Shown here one piece after another: positions 8,206-17,366 of a DNA stretch of 64,000 nt (position 1 is its first letter; the number at the start of each line of letters is the position of its first letter). The translations under genes and the position numbers were made by a program. The notes beneath the pieces were generated by a model that saw only the letters and a program-made list of their open reading frames with translations, was not told the origin of the DNA and did not search any database. This stretch comes from Demequina sp. (GTDB taxonomy: Bacteria; Actinomycetota; Actinomycetes; Actinomycetales; Demequinaceae). The stretch is taken from contig NZ_JADQBF010000004.1 in the NCBI RefSeq assembly GCF_016278775.1, forward strand, positions 62,001 to 126,000, written 5' to 3'.

Positions 8206-10059
8206 TCAGGAGTCGATCGGAGCAGCAAACTGCGCGTCGTACAGCCGCGCGTAGGCTCCGTGGGCCGCGAGCAGTTCGGAGTGGGTGCCCTGTTCCACAA
8301 TCGCCCCATGCTCCATCACCAGGATGACGTCGGCATCGCGAATGGTGGACAGTCGATGCGCGATCACAAAGCTGGTGCGATCCTTGCGCAGCTGCTCCAT
8401 CGCGTGCTGGACCAGTAGTTCTGTGCGGGTGTCGACGGAGCTGGTGGCCTCATCGAGGATGAGCACGCTGGGCCGGGCCACGAACGCCCGCGCGATCGTG
8501 ATGAGTTGTCTCTCACCGGCCGACAGGGTGCCGGAGTCGTCGTCGACCACCGTGTCGTAGCCCTCTGGCAGCGAGTGGACGAACCTGTCCACGTACGCCA
8601 TGCGTGCCGCATCGAGGATCTCCTCTTCCGTGGCAGACGGGCGTCCGTACGCGATGTTGTCCCTGATGGTGCCGCCGAACAGCCACGCATCCTGGAGCAC
8701 CATGCCCGTGCGGGAGCGCAAGTCGTCGCGAGTCATGTGCGCCGTGTCGACGCCGTCAAGGAGGATGCGGCCGCCGTCCAACTCGTAGAACCGCATCACC
8801 AGGTTGACGAGCGTCGTCTTCCCCGCGCCGGTGGGGCCGACGATCGCGACCGTCTTGCCCGGCTCGACCGTGAGCGACAGGCCGTCGATGAGCGGCTCGT
8901 CGTCCTTGTACCGGAAGGACACCTCGTCGAACTCGAGCTTGCCGTGGAACTCCTCAGGGGTGACCGGGTCCGCCGCGTCAGGCGTCTGGTCCTCGGCGTC
9001 GAGGAGTTGAAACACCCGCTCGGCGCTCGCCACGCCTGATTGCAGCAGGTTGGCCATCGACCCCAGTTGGCTCAGCGGTTGCTGGAATTGTCGGGAGTAC
9101 TGGATGAAGGCCTGGACGTCGCCCAGGGCAAGGTTTCCGCTCGCGACCTTGAGGCCACCGACCACGGCGATGCCGACGTACACCAGGTTCCCCACGAACA
9201 TCGCCGACGGCATGATGATGCCGGAAATGAACTGGGCTCCAAAGCTGGCCTCGTAGAGCTCCTCATTCTTCTGGGCGAACGTTGCCTCGACCTCGCGCTG
9301 GCGGCCAAACACCTTGACCAGCGCGTGCCCCGTGTACCCCTCCTCGATCTGTCCGTTGAGTTCGCCGGTGTGCTTCCACTGGTCGATGAACTTGGGTTGC
9401 GAGCGCTTGGCCACCGCGGTGACGATGCCCACCGTGAGCGGGATCGAGACGATCGCCACGAGCGCCAGTTGCCAGTCGATCGTGAGCATCATGATCAGCA
9501 CGCCCACCACGGTCAAGACCGAGTTGAACAACTGGCTTAGGGTCTGTTGGAGGGTCTGGGAGACGTTGTCGATGTCATTGGTGACGCGGCTGAGCAGTTC
9601 GCCGCGCTGGTGGCGGTCAAAGTAGTTCAGGGGCAATCGGTTGACCTTGACCTCGACCCGTTCGCGCAGTCGATACACGGTGCGCTGCGTGACGCCGTTC
9701 AGGATGTACCCCTGCAGGTAGCTGAGCAGCGAGGACGCGATGTAGATGACGGCCACCGCCATCAGGATGCGATGCAACCTGGAGAAGTCGATGCCGTCGC
9801 CAGTGAGGAAGCCCTCGAAGATGATGGTGGTTGCCTCGCCCAAGATCTTGGGGCCGATCACCGCGAGCCCCACCGCCACGGTGCCGATCACCAATACCGC
9901 GATGACGACGACGGCCTCCCGCCTGAGGAGCGTGCTGAGCCTCGCGACGGAGCCGCGGAAGTCTTGAGGCTTCTCCACCGGCATGCCAGCCATGCCGCCG
10001 CCGGGGCCGTGAGCCGGTCGCCCCATGGGGCGCGCCACGGGCTTCTCTTCGTCGCTCAT
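8206..10059 (-). CDS. ABC multidrug-type exporter subunit (canonical Walker B, altered signature)
   Basis: A 617-residue half-transporter: a Gly/Pro-rich N-terminal tail (about 1-30), a six-helix membrane domain (about 45-340) and a nucleotide-binding domain. Walker A GPTGAGKTT has Lys414 and Walker B ILDEAT has Asp536 and catalytic Glu537. The ABC signature reads LSAGE rather than LSGGQ. It pairs with the next gene upstream, whose defect is complementary, so the two probably form one asymmetric heterodimeric exporter of drugs or lipids. Start ATG 10057-10059 lies 16 bp after the stop of its partner. A TetR gene heads the same operon and likely controls it. Confidence 0.88.
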   Translation of the reverse strand: MSDEEKPVARPMGRPAHGPGGGMAGMPVEKPQDFRGSVARLSTLLRREAVVVIAVLVIGTVAVGLAVIGPKILGEATTIIFEGFLTGDGIDFSRLHRILMAVAVIYIASSLLSYLQGYILNGVTQRTVYRLRERVEVKVNRLPLNYFDRHQRGELLSRVTNDIDNVSQTLQQTLSQLFNSVLTVVGVLIMMLTIDWQLALVAIVSIPLTVGIVTAVAKRSQPKFIDQWKHTGELNGQIEEGYTGHALVKVFGRQREVEATFAQKNEELYEASFGAQFISGIIMPSAMFVGNLVYVGIAVVGGLKVASGNLALGDVQAFIQYSRQFQQPLSQLGSMANLLQSGVASAERVFQLLDAEDQTPDAADPVTPEEFHGKLEFDEVSFRYKDDEPLIDGLSLTVEPGKTVAIVGPTGAGKTTLVNLVMRFYELDGGRILLDGVDTAHMTRDDLRSRTGMVLQDAWLFGGTIRDNIAYGRPSATEEEILDAARMAYVDRFVHSLPEGYDTVVDDDSGTLSAGERQLITIARAFVARPSVLILDEATSSVDTRTELLVQHAMEQLRKDRTSFVIAHRLSTIRDADVILVMEHGAIVEQGTHSELLAAHGAYARLYDAQFAAPIDS

Positions 10060-10075
10060 GCCACTCCCTCCCCGC

Positions 10076-11809
10076 TCACGCTGCCTCCTCCGCGCGCAAC
10101 TGGGTCGACACGATCTCCCGATACGTCTCGGACGTCTCCAGCAACGCGGCGTGGGTACCCCTGGCGATGATGCGGCCGTCCTCCATCACCAGTATCTGAT
10201 CGGCGTCCATGATGGACGAGACGCGTTGGGCCACGACGATGACGGTGGCGCCTGCGACCGCCTTGCGCAGTGCCGCCCTCAGGCGTGCATCGGTCGCGGT
10301 GTCAAGCGCGGAGAAGGAGTCGTCAAATAACAGGATCTGCGGCGAACGCACCAGGGCCCTGGCGATCGACAGTCGCTGTCGCTGCCCGCCGGAAACAGTA
10401 GTGCCCCCTTGGGAAACGGGAGTCTCGAGTTGGGCGGGCATCGCCTCGACGAAGCCGCGTGCCTGAGCCACGGTGAGCGCCTCCCAGAGTTCCTCCTCTG
10501 TGGCGTCGGCCTTGCCGTAGCGCAGCGTCGAGGCAACGGTGCCCGCGAACAGGTAGGGCTTCTGCGGCACCAGGCCGATCGAGGACCACAGCGCATCCAT
10601 GTGGAGCTCGCGCACATCAACGCCGCCGACGCGCACCTGGCCGCCCGTCGCGTCGTACAGGCGGGGAATGAGGTTGAGCAGCGTCGTCTTCCCGGAGCCT
10701 GTCGACCCGATGATGGCGGTGGTGGTTCCGGGGGTCGCGGTGAATGAGACGTCCGCGAGCACCGGTTGCTCCGCGCCAGGGTAGGCGAACGAGACGCCGC
10801 GCAGCTCAACAGTGCCGGGAGTGGGCATGTCGGTGACGGGGTCTGCGGGCGGCACCACGGTGGATTCGGTCTCGAGTACCTCGCCGATGCGGTCGGCGGA
10901 GACGGCCGCGCGCGGCACCAACACAAACAGGAACGTCGCCATCATGACCGACATCAGAATCTGAATGAGATAGGTGAGGAACGCGAACAGCGCGCCCACG
11001 CCGATCTCACCCGACTGGACCCTGCTGGCGCCAAACCACAGCACGGCCACGGAGCCGAGGTTCATCACCACCATGACCAACGGGAACATGAGGGCCATGA
11101 GCCGTCCAGCGAGCAGCGCGGACTCCGTGACGTCGGCATTGGCCTTGGCAAACCGTGCGGTCTCTTCCGGCTCCCTCACAAAGGCCCTCACCACGCGCAC
11201 GCCGGTGAGCTGTTCCCTGAGCACCTTGTTGACCTGATCGATGCGCTTTTGCATGCGCCTGAAGTGCGGCACCATCCGCGAAATGACCGCACCGACCCCC
11301 GCGAGCAGTACGGGGATGGCGACCACCATGATCCACGCCAGCCCGATGTCTTGGTGGAGCGCCATGATGACGCCGCCGATCGCCATGAAGGGCGCGCTGA
11401 CCAGCAGGGTCGCGCTCATGAGCACGAGCATCTGCACTTGCTGCACGTCGTTGGTGGAGCGCGTGATGAGCGAGGGTGCACCGAAGTGCTGCACCTCGTT
11501 TTCAGAGAAGGTCCCGACGCGTCCAAAGACTTGGGCGCGCAGATCCCGGCCGACGCGCATGGAGAGCTTGGCGCCGAAGTACACGCCGGTGATGGCGCAC
11601 CCCGCCTGCAGAAACGACAGTCCCAACATGATGGTGCCGACGCGCCAGATGTAGCCGGTGTCCCCCGTGGCGACGCCGTTGTCGATGATGTCCGCGTTGA
11701 GGCCCGGCAGGTAGAGGTTGGCGATCGATTGGGCGAGCTGGAACACGAGGACGCCCCACAACAGTCCCTTGTAGGGCGCCACCGATTTCACCAGCAATGT
11801 CCACAGCAT
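10076..11809 (-). CDS. ABC multidrug-type exporter subunit (degenerate catalytic site)
   Basis: A 577-residue half-transporter with an N-terminal membrane domain (about 15-310) and a C-terminal ATPase: Walker A GSTGSGKTT and canonical signature VSGGQRQR. Walker B is followed by Asp497 instead of the catalytic glutamate (LLFDDS, Asp496-Asp497). In heterodimeric exporters one subunit typically carries this substitution and the other carries the altered signature of the same non-hydrolysing site, which is the pairing seen with the 617-residue neighbour. The ATG at 11807-11809 follows the TetR stop by 4 bp, so regulator and exporter form one operon. Confidence 0.88.
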   Translation of the reverse strand: MLWTLLVKSVAPYKGLLWGVLVFQLAQSIANLYLPGLNADIIDNGVATGDTGYIWRVGTIMLGLSFLQAGCAITGVYFGAKLSMRVGRDLRAQVFGRVGTFSENEVQHFGAPSLITRSTNDVQQVQMLVLMSATLLVSAPFMAIGGVIMALHQDIGLAWIMVVAIPVLLAGVGAVISRMVPHFRRMQKRIDQVNKVLREQLTGVRVVRAFVREPEETARFAKANADVTESALLAGRLMALMFPLVMVVMNLGSVAVLWFGASRVQSGEIGVGALFAFLTYLIQILMSVMMATFLFVLVPRAAVSADRIGEVLETESTVVPPADPVTDMPTPGTVELRGVSFAYPGAEQPVLADVSFTATPGTTTAIIGSTGSGKTTLLNLIPRLYDATGGQVRVGGVDVRELHMDALWSSIGLVPQKPYLFAGTVASTLRYGKADATEEELWEALTVAQARGFVEAMPAQLETPVSQGGTTVSGGQRQRLSIARALVRSPQILLFDDSFSALDTATDARLRAALRKAVAGATVIVVAQRVSSIMDADQILVMEDGRIIARGTHAALLETSETYREIVSTQLRAEEAA

Positions 11810-11813
11810 CGGT

Positions 11814-12401
11814 TTAGCGCCCTTCCTTGACGATGCCGCGCAGGATGAAGTCCACGAGCTCGTCAGTTTCTACGTCGCGATCGGCGGTGAACATCGGCAT
11901 CGAGGAGCCGAAGGCGAGCAGCCTGATGAAGAACACCGCGAGCGACTGGTCGACGCGAAGAGAATCGCTGTCTGGCGCGAACAGCGTGGCGAAAATTGCC
12001 GCCGCGCGAGCCTCGCCGCGCGGGTCGTTGCCGTGATCGTGAGCCGGCTTGCGGTGGCCAAGCGCCGAGATGATTCCGACGATGCCAGCGGACCTCTCCC
12101 TGAAGATGTCGACAACGGCCCTCACCTTGGACTTGAGCGCGAGCGAGGGGTCGATCTGCTCGAGCGCACGGAAGGTCGGCTCTGGGTCCATGAAGCGCGC
12201 GACCGCCTGCTGGATCAGCTCCTCCTTGTCGGCGAAGGCGCGGAAGATGGTGCCCTCTGCGATGCAGGCGGCGTCGGCGATGTCCTTGGTGGTGACGTCG
12301 GCTCCTTGACTCAGCAACAAGGGCACCACCGCGTCGAGAATCGACTCGCGCCTGTCCTCGACCGACATGCGGGGGGCGCGGCTCGGTGTCTGCGGGTTCA
12401 C
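11814..12401 (-). CDS. TetR-family repressor of the adjacent exporter operon
   Basis: A 195-residue regulator. The N-terminal helix-turn-helix is clear (RRESILDAVVPLLLSQG, then TTKDIADAACIAEGTIFRAF), followed by a variable ligand-binding domain. I chose the GTG at 12399-12401, which has TACAGT exactly 6 nt upstream and no Shine-Dalgarno sequence, so its mRNA is probably leaderless. A perfect 18-bp palindromic operator abuts that -10. Position first in the exporter operon implies autorepression with release by an exporter substrate. An alternative ATG at 12368 would remove the first 11 residues. Confidence 0.88.
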   Translation of the reverse strand: MNPQTPSRAPRMSVEDRRESILDAVVPLLLSQGADVTTKDIADAACIAEGTIFRAFADKEELIQQAVARFMDPEPTFRALEQIDPSLALKSKVRAVVDIFRERSAGIVGIISALGHRKPAHDHGNDPRGEARAAAIFATLFAPDSDSLRVDQSLAVFFIRLLAFGSSMPMFTADRDVETDELVDFILRGIVKEGR

Positions 12402-12407
12402 CAGGAC

Positions 12408-12431
12408 ACTGTAAGTGAGTGAGCACTCACT
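12408..12431. promoter_or_regulatory. TetR operator overlapping the regulator's promoter
   Basis: The 18-bp sequence agtgagtgagcactcact at 12414-12431 is a perfect palindrome of 8-bp arms around AG. It abuts the TACAGT -10-like hexamer (12408-12413 on the minus strand) of the TetR gene and lies 43 bp before the -10 of the divergent TRIC gene (12474-12479). Repressor binding would block the exporter operon and could affect the divergent gene. Confidence 0.8.
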
Positions 12432-12473
12432 CCGCAACTCGCGGTGACGCATGCGAGGTCGCCAACACGGGCC

Positions 12474-12488
12474 TACCCTGGGCACGTG
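12474..12488 (+). promoter_or_regulatory. Leaderless promoter of the TRIC-type gene
   Basis: TACCCT (12474-12479), then exactly six bases, then the GTG start at 12486; no purine-rich ribosome binding site is present. This is the arrangement expected when transcription begins at the start codon. Confidence 0.6.
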
Positions 12489-13205
12489 CCCCTTCCCGAT
12501 GTCCTCGAACTCCCGCTCGTGATCAACCTGATCGCGGTGTTCTTTGGCGCGCTCGGCGGCACCTTGCGGGCGGGCGAGGAGGAGCACACCGACCTTGTCG
12601 GAGTCTTCACCTTGGCCGCGGCCATGGGCTTCGGCGGCGGTCTGGTGCGCGACATCTTGCTGGGCAACCTGCCGCCCGCGGCCTTTCGCGATCCCTGGTA
12701 CCTGGCCGTCGCCGCTGGTGCGGCAGGGCTCGGCATGCTGTTCCTGTACTACCTGCGCAAGCTCGGCCCAGTGCTGTGGCCGATCGACACGATCGTCATC
12801 GGCCTGTTTGCATGCGTGGGAACCAACGCCGCGCTCATCGCCAACCTCGACCTGCTACCTGCCATCATCGTCGGCACCCTCGCCTCCGTTGGCGGCCTGA
12901 TTCTGACGGACCTGTTGCAAGGCAGGCCCTCGTCCATCATGTACGTCGGCCCTCCCAACGCCGTGGCTGGCATGGCCGGCGCGGTCGCGTACGCGCTGCT
13001 CTACACGGGAACTCGGCCGCTCGTGTCCATGGGAGTCGCCGTAGTCGCCACCGTGCTGGTGCGCCTGACGGGCCCCGTGTTCCACGTGACCGTCCCCCAG
13101 CCGCGCAAGCGGGCCTACGACCTCAGGGTCAAGCGCCGCGAGAGCAGCCGCCTCATGGCGCGCCGTCGGAGGTCAGGCAAGGGCGGCACGGAAGCCGTCG
13201 AGTAG
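12486..13205 (+). CDS. TRIC-type (UPF0126/YicG) membrane channel protein
   Basis: A 239-residue membrane protein with about seven hydrophobic helices in two related three-helix repeats. The conserved GGGLVRDILLGNLP motif is about 55 residues from the start, and a matching GLILTDLLQGRPSS segment occurs in the second half. Prokaryotic members of this family are trimeric cation (K+) channels; earlier annotation calls them UPF0126. The C-terminal tail is unusually rich in Arg and Lys. Start is the GTG at 12486 with a leaderless-type promoter. It is divergent from the TetR-exporter operon and convergent with thrB. Confidence 0.82.
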   Translation: MPLPDVLELPLVINLIAVFFGALGGTLRAGEEEHTDLVGVFTLAAAMGFGGGLVRDILLGNLPPAAFRDPWYLAVAAGAAGLGMLFLYYLRKLGPVLWPIDTIVIGLFACVGTNAALIANLDLLPAIIVGTLASVGGLILTDLLQGRPSSIMYVGPPNAVAGMAGAVAYALLYTGTRPLVSMGVAVVATVLVRLTGPVFHVTVPQPRKRAYDLRVKRRESSRLMARRRRSGKGGTEAVE

Positions 13206-13233
13206 GCGCGGCAGAGGCAGCCGCGGCGTCGCA

Positions 13234-14160
13234 CTAGCCGCGCGTGACGGCCACTCCGGGAACGGGGCCCATGGTGTGCACGCAGCGCCAGTGGTCATCG
13301 CCGATGCCCTCGGCCCAGTCGAGCGGCCCCGTCTCGAAGCCCGCGGCGCCCAGGTTCTGCCCGAGCACCAGCACTGAGGGACCCGCTCCGGAGACGACGG
13401 CCGCGACGCCCTTGCCGCGCAAATGCCTGACCATCGCGTCTGCCGCAGGGAGCATCGTGGCCCGATACCCCTGGTGCAGACGGTCCTCCGTGGCGGCGAA
13501 CAGTCGCTCGGGGTTGCCAGCCAAGGCGGCCACCAACAGCGCGGCGCGGCCCACGTTGAACGCGGCATCCGCGTGCGGCACCAACTCTGGAAGCACCGCG
13601 CGGGCCTGCTTGGTGGGCAGTACCGACTGAGGGATGAGCACTGCCGTCTCGATGCCTGGCGCCACGGTGAGCGGCACCGCGTGCGCGCCGTCCGCGTCTT
13701 GCCACGCAGCCGCCGCTCCCCCGTAGATCGCGGGCGCGGCGTTGTCGGGATGGCCCTCGAACTGAGTGGCCAAGCGCAGCATCTGCTCCGGGCCCAGCAA
13801 CTCCGGCTCGGCAATCAGGCCGCGCACCGCGGCAATCCCCGCCACCACAGCGGCTGCGGACGACCCGAGGCCCTTGCCGTGCGGAATCGAGTTATGCGCG
13901 ACGATGCGCAGGCCGGTATGGGAGGCGCCCACGGCGTCGGCCGCCTCCCTGATGGCTCTGACGATCAGGTGGGTCTCATCGCGAGGAAGGCTGTCTGCGC
14001 CCTCTCCCTCGATCTCGATCTCGACGGCGCGGGCGCCCAACGCCCACACCTCCACCTCGTCGGTGACGCCCAGCGCCATGCCGAGCGCGTCGAAGCCCGG
14101 GCCAAGGTTGCCAGCGGTCGCGGGAACGCTCACGCGGACGTGATCGGCGGCGTAACGCAT
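13234..14160 (-). CDS. thrB: Homoserine kinase
   Basis: A 308-residue GHMP-family kinase that phosphorylates L-homoserine with ATP, the step before threonine synthase. The ATP-binding motif PHGKGLGSSAA is at 93-103, and a C-terminal GAGPSVLVLG loop is present. The ATG at 14158-14160 lies 5 bp after the thrC stop, so hom-thrC-thrB is one operon. Rho, which I expect directly downstream, is displaced by about 5 kb. Confidence 0.95.
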   Translation of the reverse strand: MRYAADHVRVSVPATAGNLGPGFDALGMALGVTDEVEVWALGARAVEIEIEGEGADSLPRDETHLIVRAIREAADAVGASHTGLRIVAHNSIPHGKGLGSSAAAVVAGIAAVRGLIAEPELLGPEQMLRLATQFEGHPDNAAPAIYGGAAAAWQDADGAHAVPLTVAPGIETAVLIPQSVLPTKQARAVLPELVPHADAAFNVGRAALLVAALAGNPERLFAATEDRLHQGYRATMLPAADAMVRHLRGKGVAAVVSGAGPSVLVLGQNLGAAGFETGPLDWAEGIGDDHWRCVHTMGPVPGVAVTRG

Positions 14161-14165
14161 GTGCT

Positions 14166-15224
14166 CTACAGTCCCAGCACCGAGGCCGCGGCCTCAACAT
14201 CGACGGGGATGACGGTGGGGTCCAGGGTGCGGTCGCCCAGCGCGGTCGCCGTGTCCTTGAGTCCGTTGCCCGTCACGGTGCACGTGATGGTGGCGCCGCG
14301 CGGCACTTCGCCTGCCGCGGCGGCCGCCAGCAATCCAGCGATGGGCGCGGCCGACGCTGGCTCCACAAAGACCCCCACCTCGGCTGCCAGCCGGGCCTGG
14401 GCGGACAGGATCGCCTCGTCTGTGACGGCGCGAATCCACCCGCCGGACTCGTCCCTGGCGGCGACGGCCAGGTCCCACGACGCGGGCTTGCCGATGCGGA
14501 TGGCGGTCGCGACGGTCTCTGGGTCCTTGATCGGGTGACCGAGCACGAACGGCGCGGCGCCAGCGGCCTGCACTCCCCAAATCTTGGGTGTGCGCGAGGC
14601 ACGACCGGCCTCGGCGTACTCCTTGAAGCCCATCCAGTACGCGGAGATGTTCCCGGCGTTGCCCACGGGCAACATGTGGATGTCGGGGGCCTCGCCCAGC
14701 TGGTCGACAATCTCAAACGCTGCGGTCTTCTGACCCTGCAGGCGGTAGGGGTTGACCGAATTCACCAGCGCGATCGGATAGCTTTCGCTGAGTTCCCGCA
14801 CAATGTCGAGGCATTCGTCGAAGTTGCCGTCCACTTGCACCAGGTCAGCGCCATGAACGATCGCCTGCGCCATCTTGCCCGCCGCGATCTTGCCTTGGGG
14901 AATCATCACGACGCACCGCAGGCCCGCGTGGGCGGCGTAGGCGGCGGCCGATGCGGAGGTGTTGCCGGTCGACGCACACACGACGGTGTGGTCGCCGTCC
15001 TTCACCACTTGGGTGATCGCGGACGTCATGCCGCGGTCCTTGAACGACCCGGTGGGGTTCATGCCCTCGTACTTGACGAGCACCTCGGCGCCCACCTCCG
15101 ACGAGATCTTCTCGGCGTAGATGAGCGGCGTGCCGCCCTCGCCGAGCGACACGATGCGATCGCTCTCGTCAAAGGGAAGGTGGTCCAAGTACTCCCTGAC
15201 GATGCCCCGCCACACTTCAGCCAC
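14166..15224 (-). CDS. thrC: Threonine synthase
   Basis: A 352-residue PLP enzyme converting O-phosphohomoserine to threonine. The PLP lysine is K62 in [11 protein letters not shown]; a Ser/Gly-rich phosphate-binding segment ([11 protein letters not shown]) follows near 190. It belongs to the short monofunctional class seen in actinobacteria. Start ATG 15222-15224 lies 2 bp after the hom stop, and thrB follows after 5 bp. Confidence 0.96.
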   Translation of the reverse strand: MAEVWRGIVREYLDHLPFDESDRIVSLGEGGTPLIYAEKISSEVGAEVLVKYEGMNPTGSFKDRGMTSAITQVVKDGDHTVVCASTGNTSASAAAYAAHAGLRCVVMIPQGKIAAGKMAQAIVHGADLVQVDGNFDECLDIVRELSESYPIALVNSVNPYRLQGQKTAAFEIVDQLGEAPDIHMLPVGNAGNISAYWMGFKEYAEAGRASRTPKIWGVQAAGAAPFVLGHPIKDPETVATAIRIGKPASWDLAVAARDESGGWIRAVTDEAILSAQARLAAEVGVFVEPASAAPIAGLLAAAAAGEVPRGATITCTVTGNGLKDTATALGDRTLDPTVIPVDVEAAASVLGL

Positions 15225-15226
15225 GA

Positions 15227-16522
15227 TTACTCCCCTTCGATTCGGAGAACGGAGCGAATCTCGGCCACGGCGTCGGAGCCCCTCAAGGCATCCAGCACCC
15301 TCGTGACCTGTGACTCTGGGGCACGATGCGTGGAGATCACCACGGTCGCGAGGCCGGTATCGGCCCCTGCCACCTTCTGACGCACCTCTTCGATCGACAC
15401 CCCGTGCTGCGCGAGGGTGGACGCAATCCCTGCCAGCACGCCCGGCTCGTCGTGCACGGTCATGCGCAACTGGAACCGCGAGGACGTGGCCTCGATGGGA
15501 AGCACGGGATGGTCAGCGTAGTGAGACTCGCGTGGCCCGCGGCCGCCCTGCGCGATGTGCCGCGCGGCCGAGACGATATCCCCCAACACGGCCGACGCCG
15601 TGGGTACGCCACCGGCGCCCTGGCCGTAGAACATGAGTTCGCCTGCCGCCTCTGCCTCGACAAAGACGGCGTTGAAGGCGCCGTGCACCCCAGCGAGCGG
15701 GTGGCTCAACGCCACGAGCGCGGGATGCACCTTGGCGGACACGCCTCCGGCGGTGCGCTCCACGATGGCAAGCAACTTGATGACGTGACCGGACTCGGTA
15801 GCCGCCGCGACGTCGGCCGCGGTGATGGCGGAGATGCCCTCGCAGTACACGTCGCTCAGGTGCACGCGCTGGTGGAAGGCGAGCGACGCAAGGATGGCGG
15901 CCTTCGCGGCGGCATCGTGACCCTCGACGTCTGCGGTCGGGTCCGCCTCCGCGTAGCCGAGATCCTGAGCCTGCTTCACCGCGACGTCGTAGTCGAGCGC
16001 CCTGGTGGTCATCTCATCGAGCACGTAGTTGGTGGTGCCATTGACGATGCCGAGGATGCGCTTCACGTGGTCGCCTGCGAGGGACTCGCGCACGGGGCGG
16101 ATGATGGGGATCGCCCCAGCCACCGCGGCCTCGAAGTAGAGATCGACATTGGCCGAGTCGGCGGCCTCGAACAACTCCGGGCCGTGGGCCGCCAGTAGCG
16201 CCTTGTTGGCAGTGACCACCGCTGCGCCAGCGCCTATCGACTCGAGCATGTAGCTCTTCGCTGGCTCGATGCCGCCCATGAGTTCCACCACCAGGTCCGC
16301 GCGCTCGATGAGGCCGTGCGCGTCTGACGTGAGCAGCGAGGGGTCGATCACGGCGTCGCGCGGGGCGGAGGTGTCGCGCACAAAGATGCCTGCAATCTCG
16401 ATGGGTGCGCCGACGCGTTGCTCTAGATCGACCGCGTTTTCCGTGAGCAGTCGCACCACTTGGGTGCCGACGGTTCCGGGGCCGAAGAGGGCAATCTTGA
16501 CGGGGTTCGCTGGCTCAGACAC
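15227..16522 (-). CDS. hom: Homoserine dehydrogenase with C-terminal ACT domain
   Basis: A 431-residue enzyme reducing aspartate semialdehyde to homoserine, the branch point to threonine and methionine. It has the N-terminal dinucleotide fold ([11 protein letters not shown], 12-22), the central catalytic domain and a C-terminal ACT domain (about 355-425, [15 protein letters not shown]) that usually senses threonine. Start is GTG 16520-16522. TAGGCT lies exactly 6 nt upstream with no Shine-Dalgarno sequence, so the operon mRNA is probably leaderless; that leaves no room for a T-box or attenuator and suggests control by allostery. Confidence 0.96.
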   Translation of the reverse strand: MSEPANPVKIALFGPGTVGTQVVRLLTENAVDLEQRVGAPIEIAGIFVRDTSAPRDAVIDPSLLTSDAHGLIERADLVVELMGGIEPAKSYMLESIGAGAAVVTANKALLAAHGPELFEAADSANVDLYFEAAVAGAIPIIRPVRESLAGDHVKRILGIVNGTTNYVLDEMTTRALDYDVAVKQAQDLGYAEADPTADVEGHDAAAKAAILASLAFHQRVHLSDVYCEGISAITAADVAAATESGHVIKLLAIVERTAGGVSAKVHPALVALSHPLAGVHGAFNAVFVEAEAAGELMFYGQGAGGVPTASAVLGDIVSAARHIAQGGRGPRESHYADHPVLPIEATSSRFQLRMTVHDEPGVLAGIASTLAQHGVSIEEVRQKVAGADTGLATVVISTHRAPESQVTRVLDALRGSDAVAEIRSVLRIEGE

Positions 16523-16534
16523 GGGCCCAGCCTA
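16520..16534 (-). promoter_or_regulatory. Leaderless promoter of hom-thrC-thrB
   Basis: On the minus strand TAGGCT (16534 down to 16529), six bases, then the GTG start. There is no ribosome binding site. The upstream lipoprotein gene ends 27 bp further on, so read-through from it is also possible. Confidence 0.6.
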
Positions 16535-16560
16535 GCCGAGGCACGCCTCGCGGCAGGGCG

Positions 16561-17226
16561 TCACGCCACCGCGTCGTACAGGGCGTTGGTCCACTCCGCG
16601 CCCTCAGAAACAGGGAACACGTCCGTCGTGTCAATGTTGAAGAAGTGCAGCTGCACCGTGAGCCCGTCGGCCGACTTCTGGCACATGGCCAGAGAGTAAT
16701 CCTGCGGGCCAGCCTCACCGTCGAGGGTGACTGTCACGTCCGGGTTCAGGCGGCAATCGACGCCGTCGACCGTACTGACCGGATGCATCTCGTGCACCCC
16801 CGCACGCTCCTCCCACGCCTCGCCCTGGTCCTTCGACCACAGGCCGGGAGTGTCGCCCCTGACGACCACAGCGTCGACGCCGGCCCCCAGCCCCTCCGTC
16901 GTGTAGTAGCCCGCGCCAGCGTCGGCGCCGCCGTAAGCGGCCGAGATGCGCTGGGCCCAATCCTGGTAGGTAGGCGCCATGCCAGCGGCCGACTCGAGGC
17001 ACGAGCTCAACTGATCCGGACTGTCGTCATACGTCTTCTCGCACGCCTCGGAATAGACCCACAGGTCGCCCACCTGGTCAGGCAACTCGATCACGCTTCC
17101 GCCAACTGCCTGCGGCCCAGAGTCAGAGCCCGCGTCCGACGAACATCCCGCCAAGGTCACCACGGCAAGCACACTTGCGCCGGCCATCCATCTGCGCGAG
17201 TGCGCCCACCACGTGTGCGAAGTCAC
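16561..17226 (-). CDS. Secreted lipoprotein of unknown function
   Basis: A 221-residue protein with a type II signal peptide: basic N terminus, hydrophobic stretch, and lipobox L-A-G-C with the lipidated cysteine at C28, then a Ser/Gly/Asp linker. It should be anchored on the outer face of the cell membrane. The mature part is acidic and contains paired cysteines (CEKTYDD, SSCLES, CRLNPDV, AMCQKS) that could form disulfides. I recognise no enzyme motif. Start is GTG 17224-17226, behind a G-rich ribosome binding site. It precedes hom on the same strand with a 38-bp gap. Confidence 0.75.
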   Translation of the reverse strand: MTSHTWWAHSRRWMAGASVLAVVTLAGCSSDAGSDSGPQAVGGSVIELPDQVGDLWVYSEACEKTYDDSPDQLSSCLESAAGMAPTYQDWAQRISAAYGGADAGAGYYTTEGLGAGVDAVVVRGDTPGLWSKDQGEAWEERAGVHEMHPVSTVDGVDCRLNPDVTVTLDGEAGPQDYSLAMCQKSADGLTVQLHFFNIDTTDVFPVSEGAEWTNALYDAVA

Positions 17227-17366
17227 TGTCGCCCCCTAGAAACTGTGTCTCGGTACGCATCCCCGGCGCTTCCGACGGCGTCATGCTAGCGCACCGGTAG
17301 GCGCGGCGGCATGGGACGCGCGCCAGGGTTTCCCGCCGGGAGCCGATCATCCCGCACAATGGGCCC

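Noticed and set aside
16523-16560. T-box or threonine attenuator before hom
   Set aside because: The promoter hexamer sits 6 nt before the start, leaving no leader.
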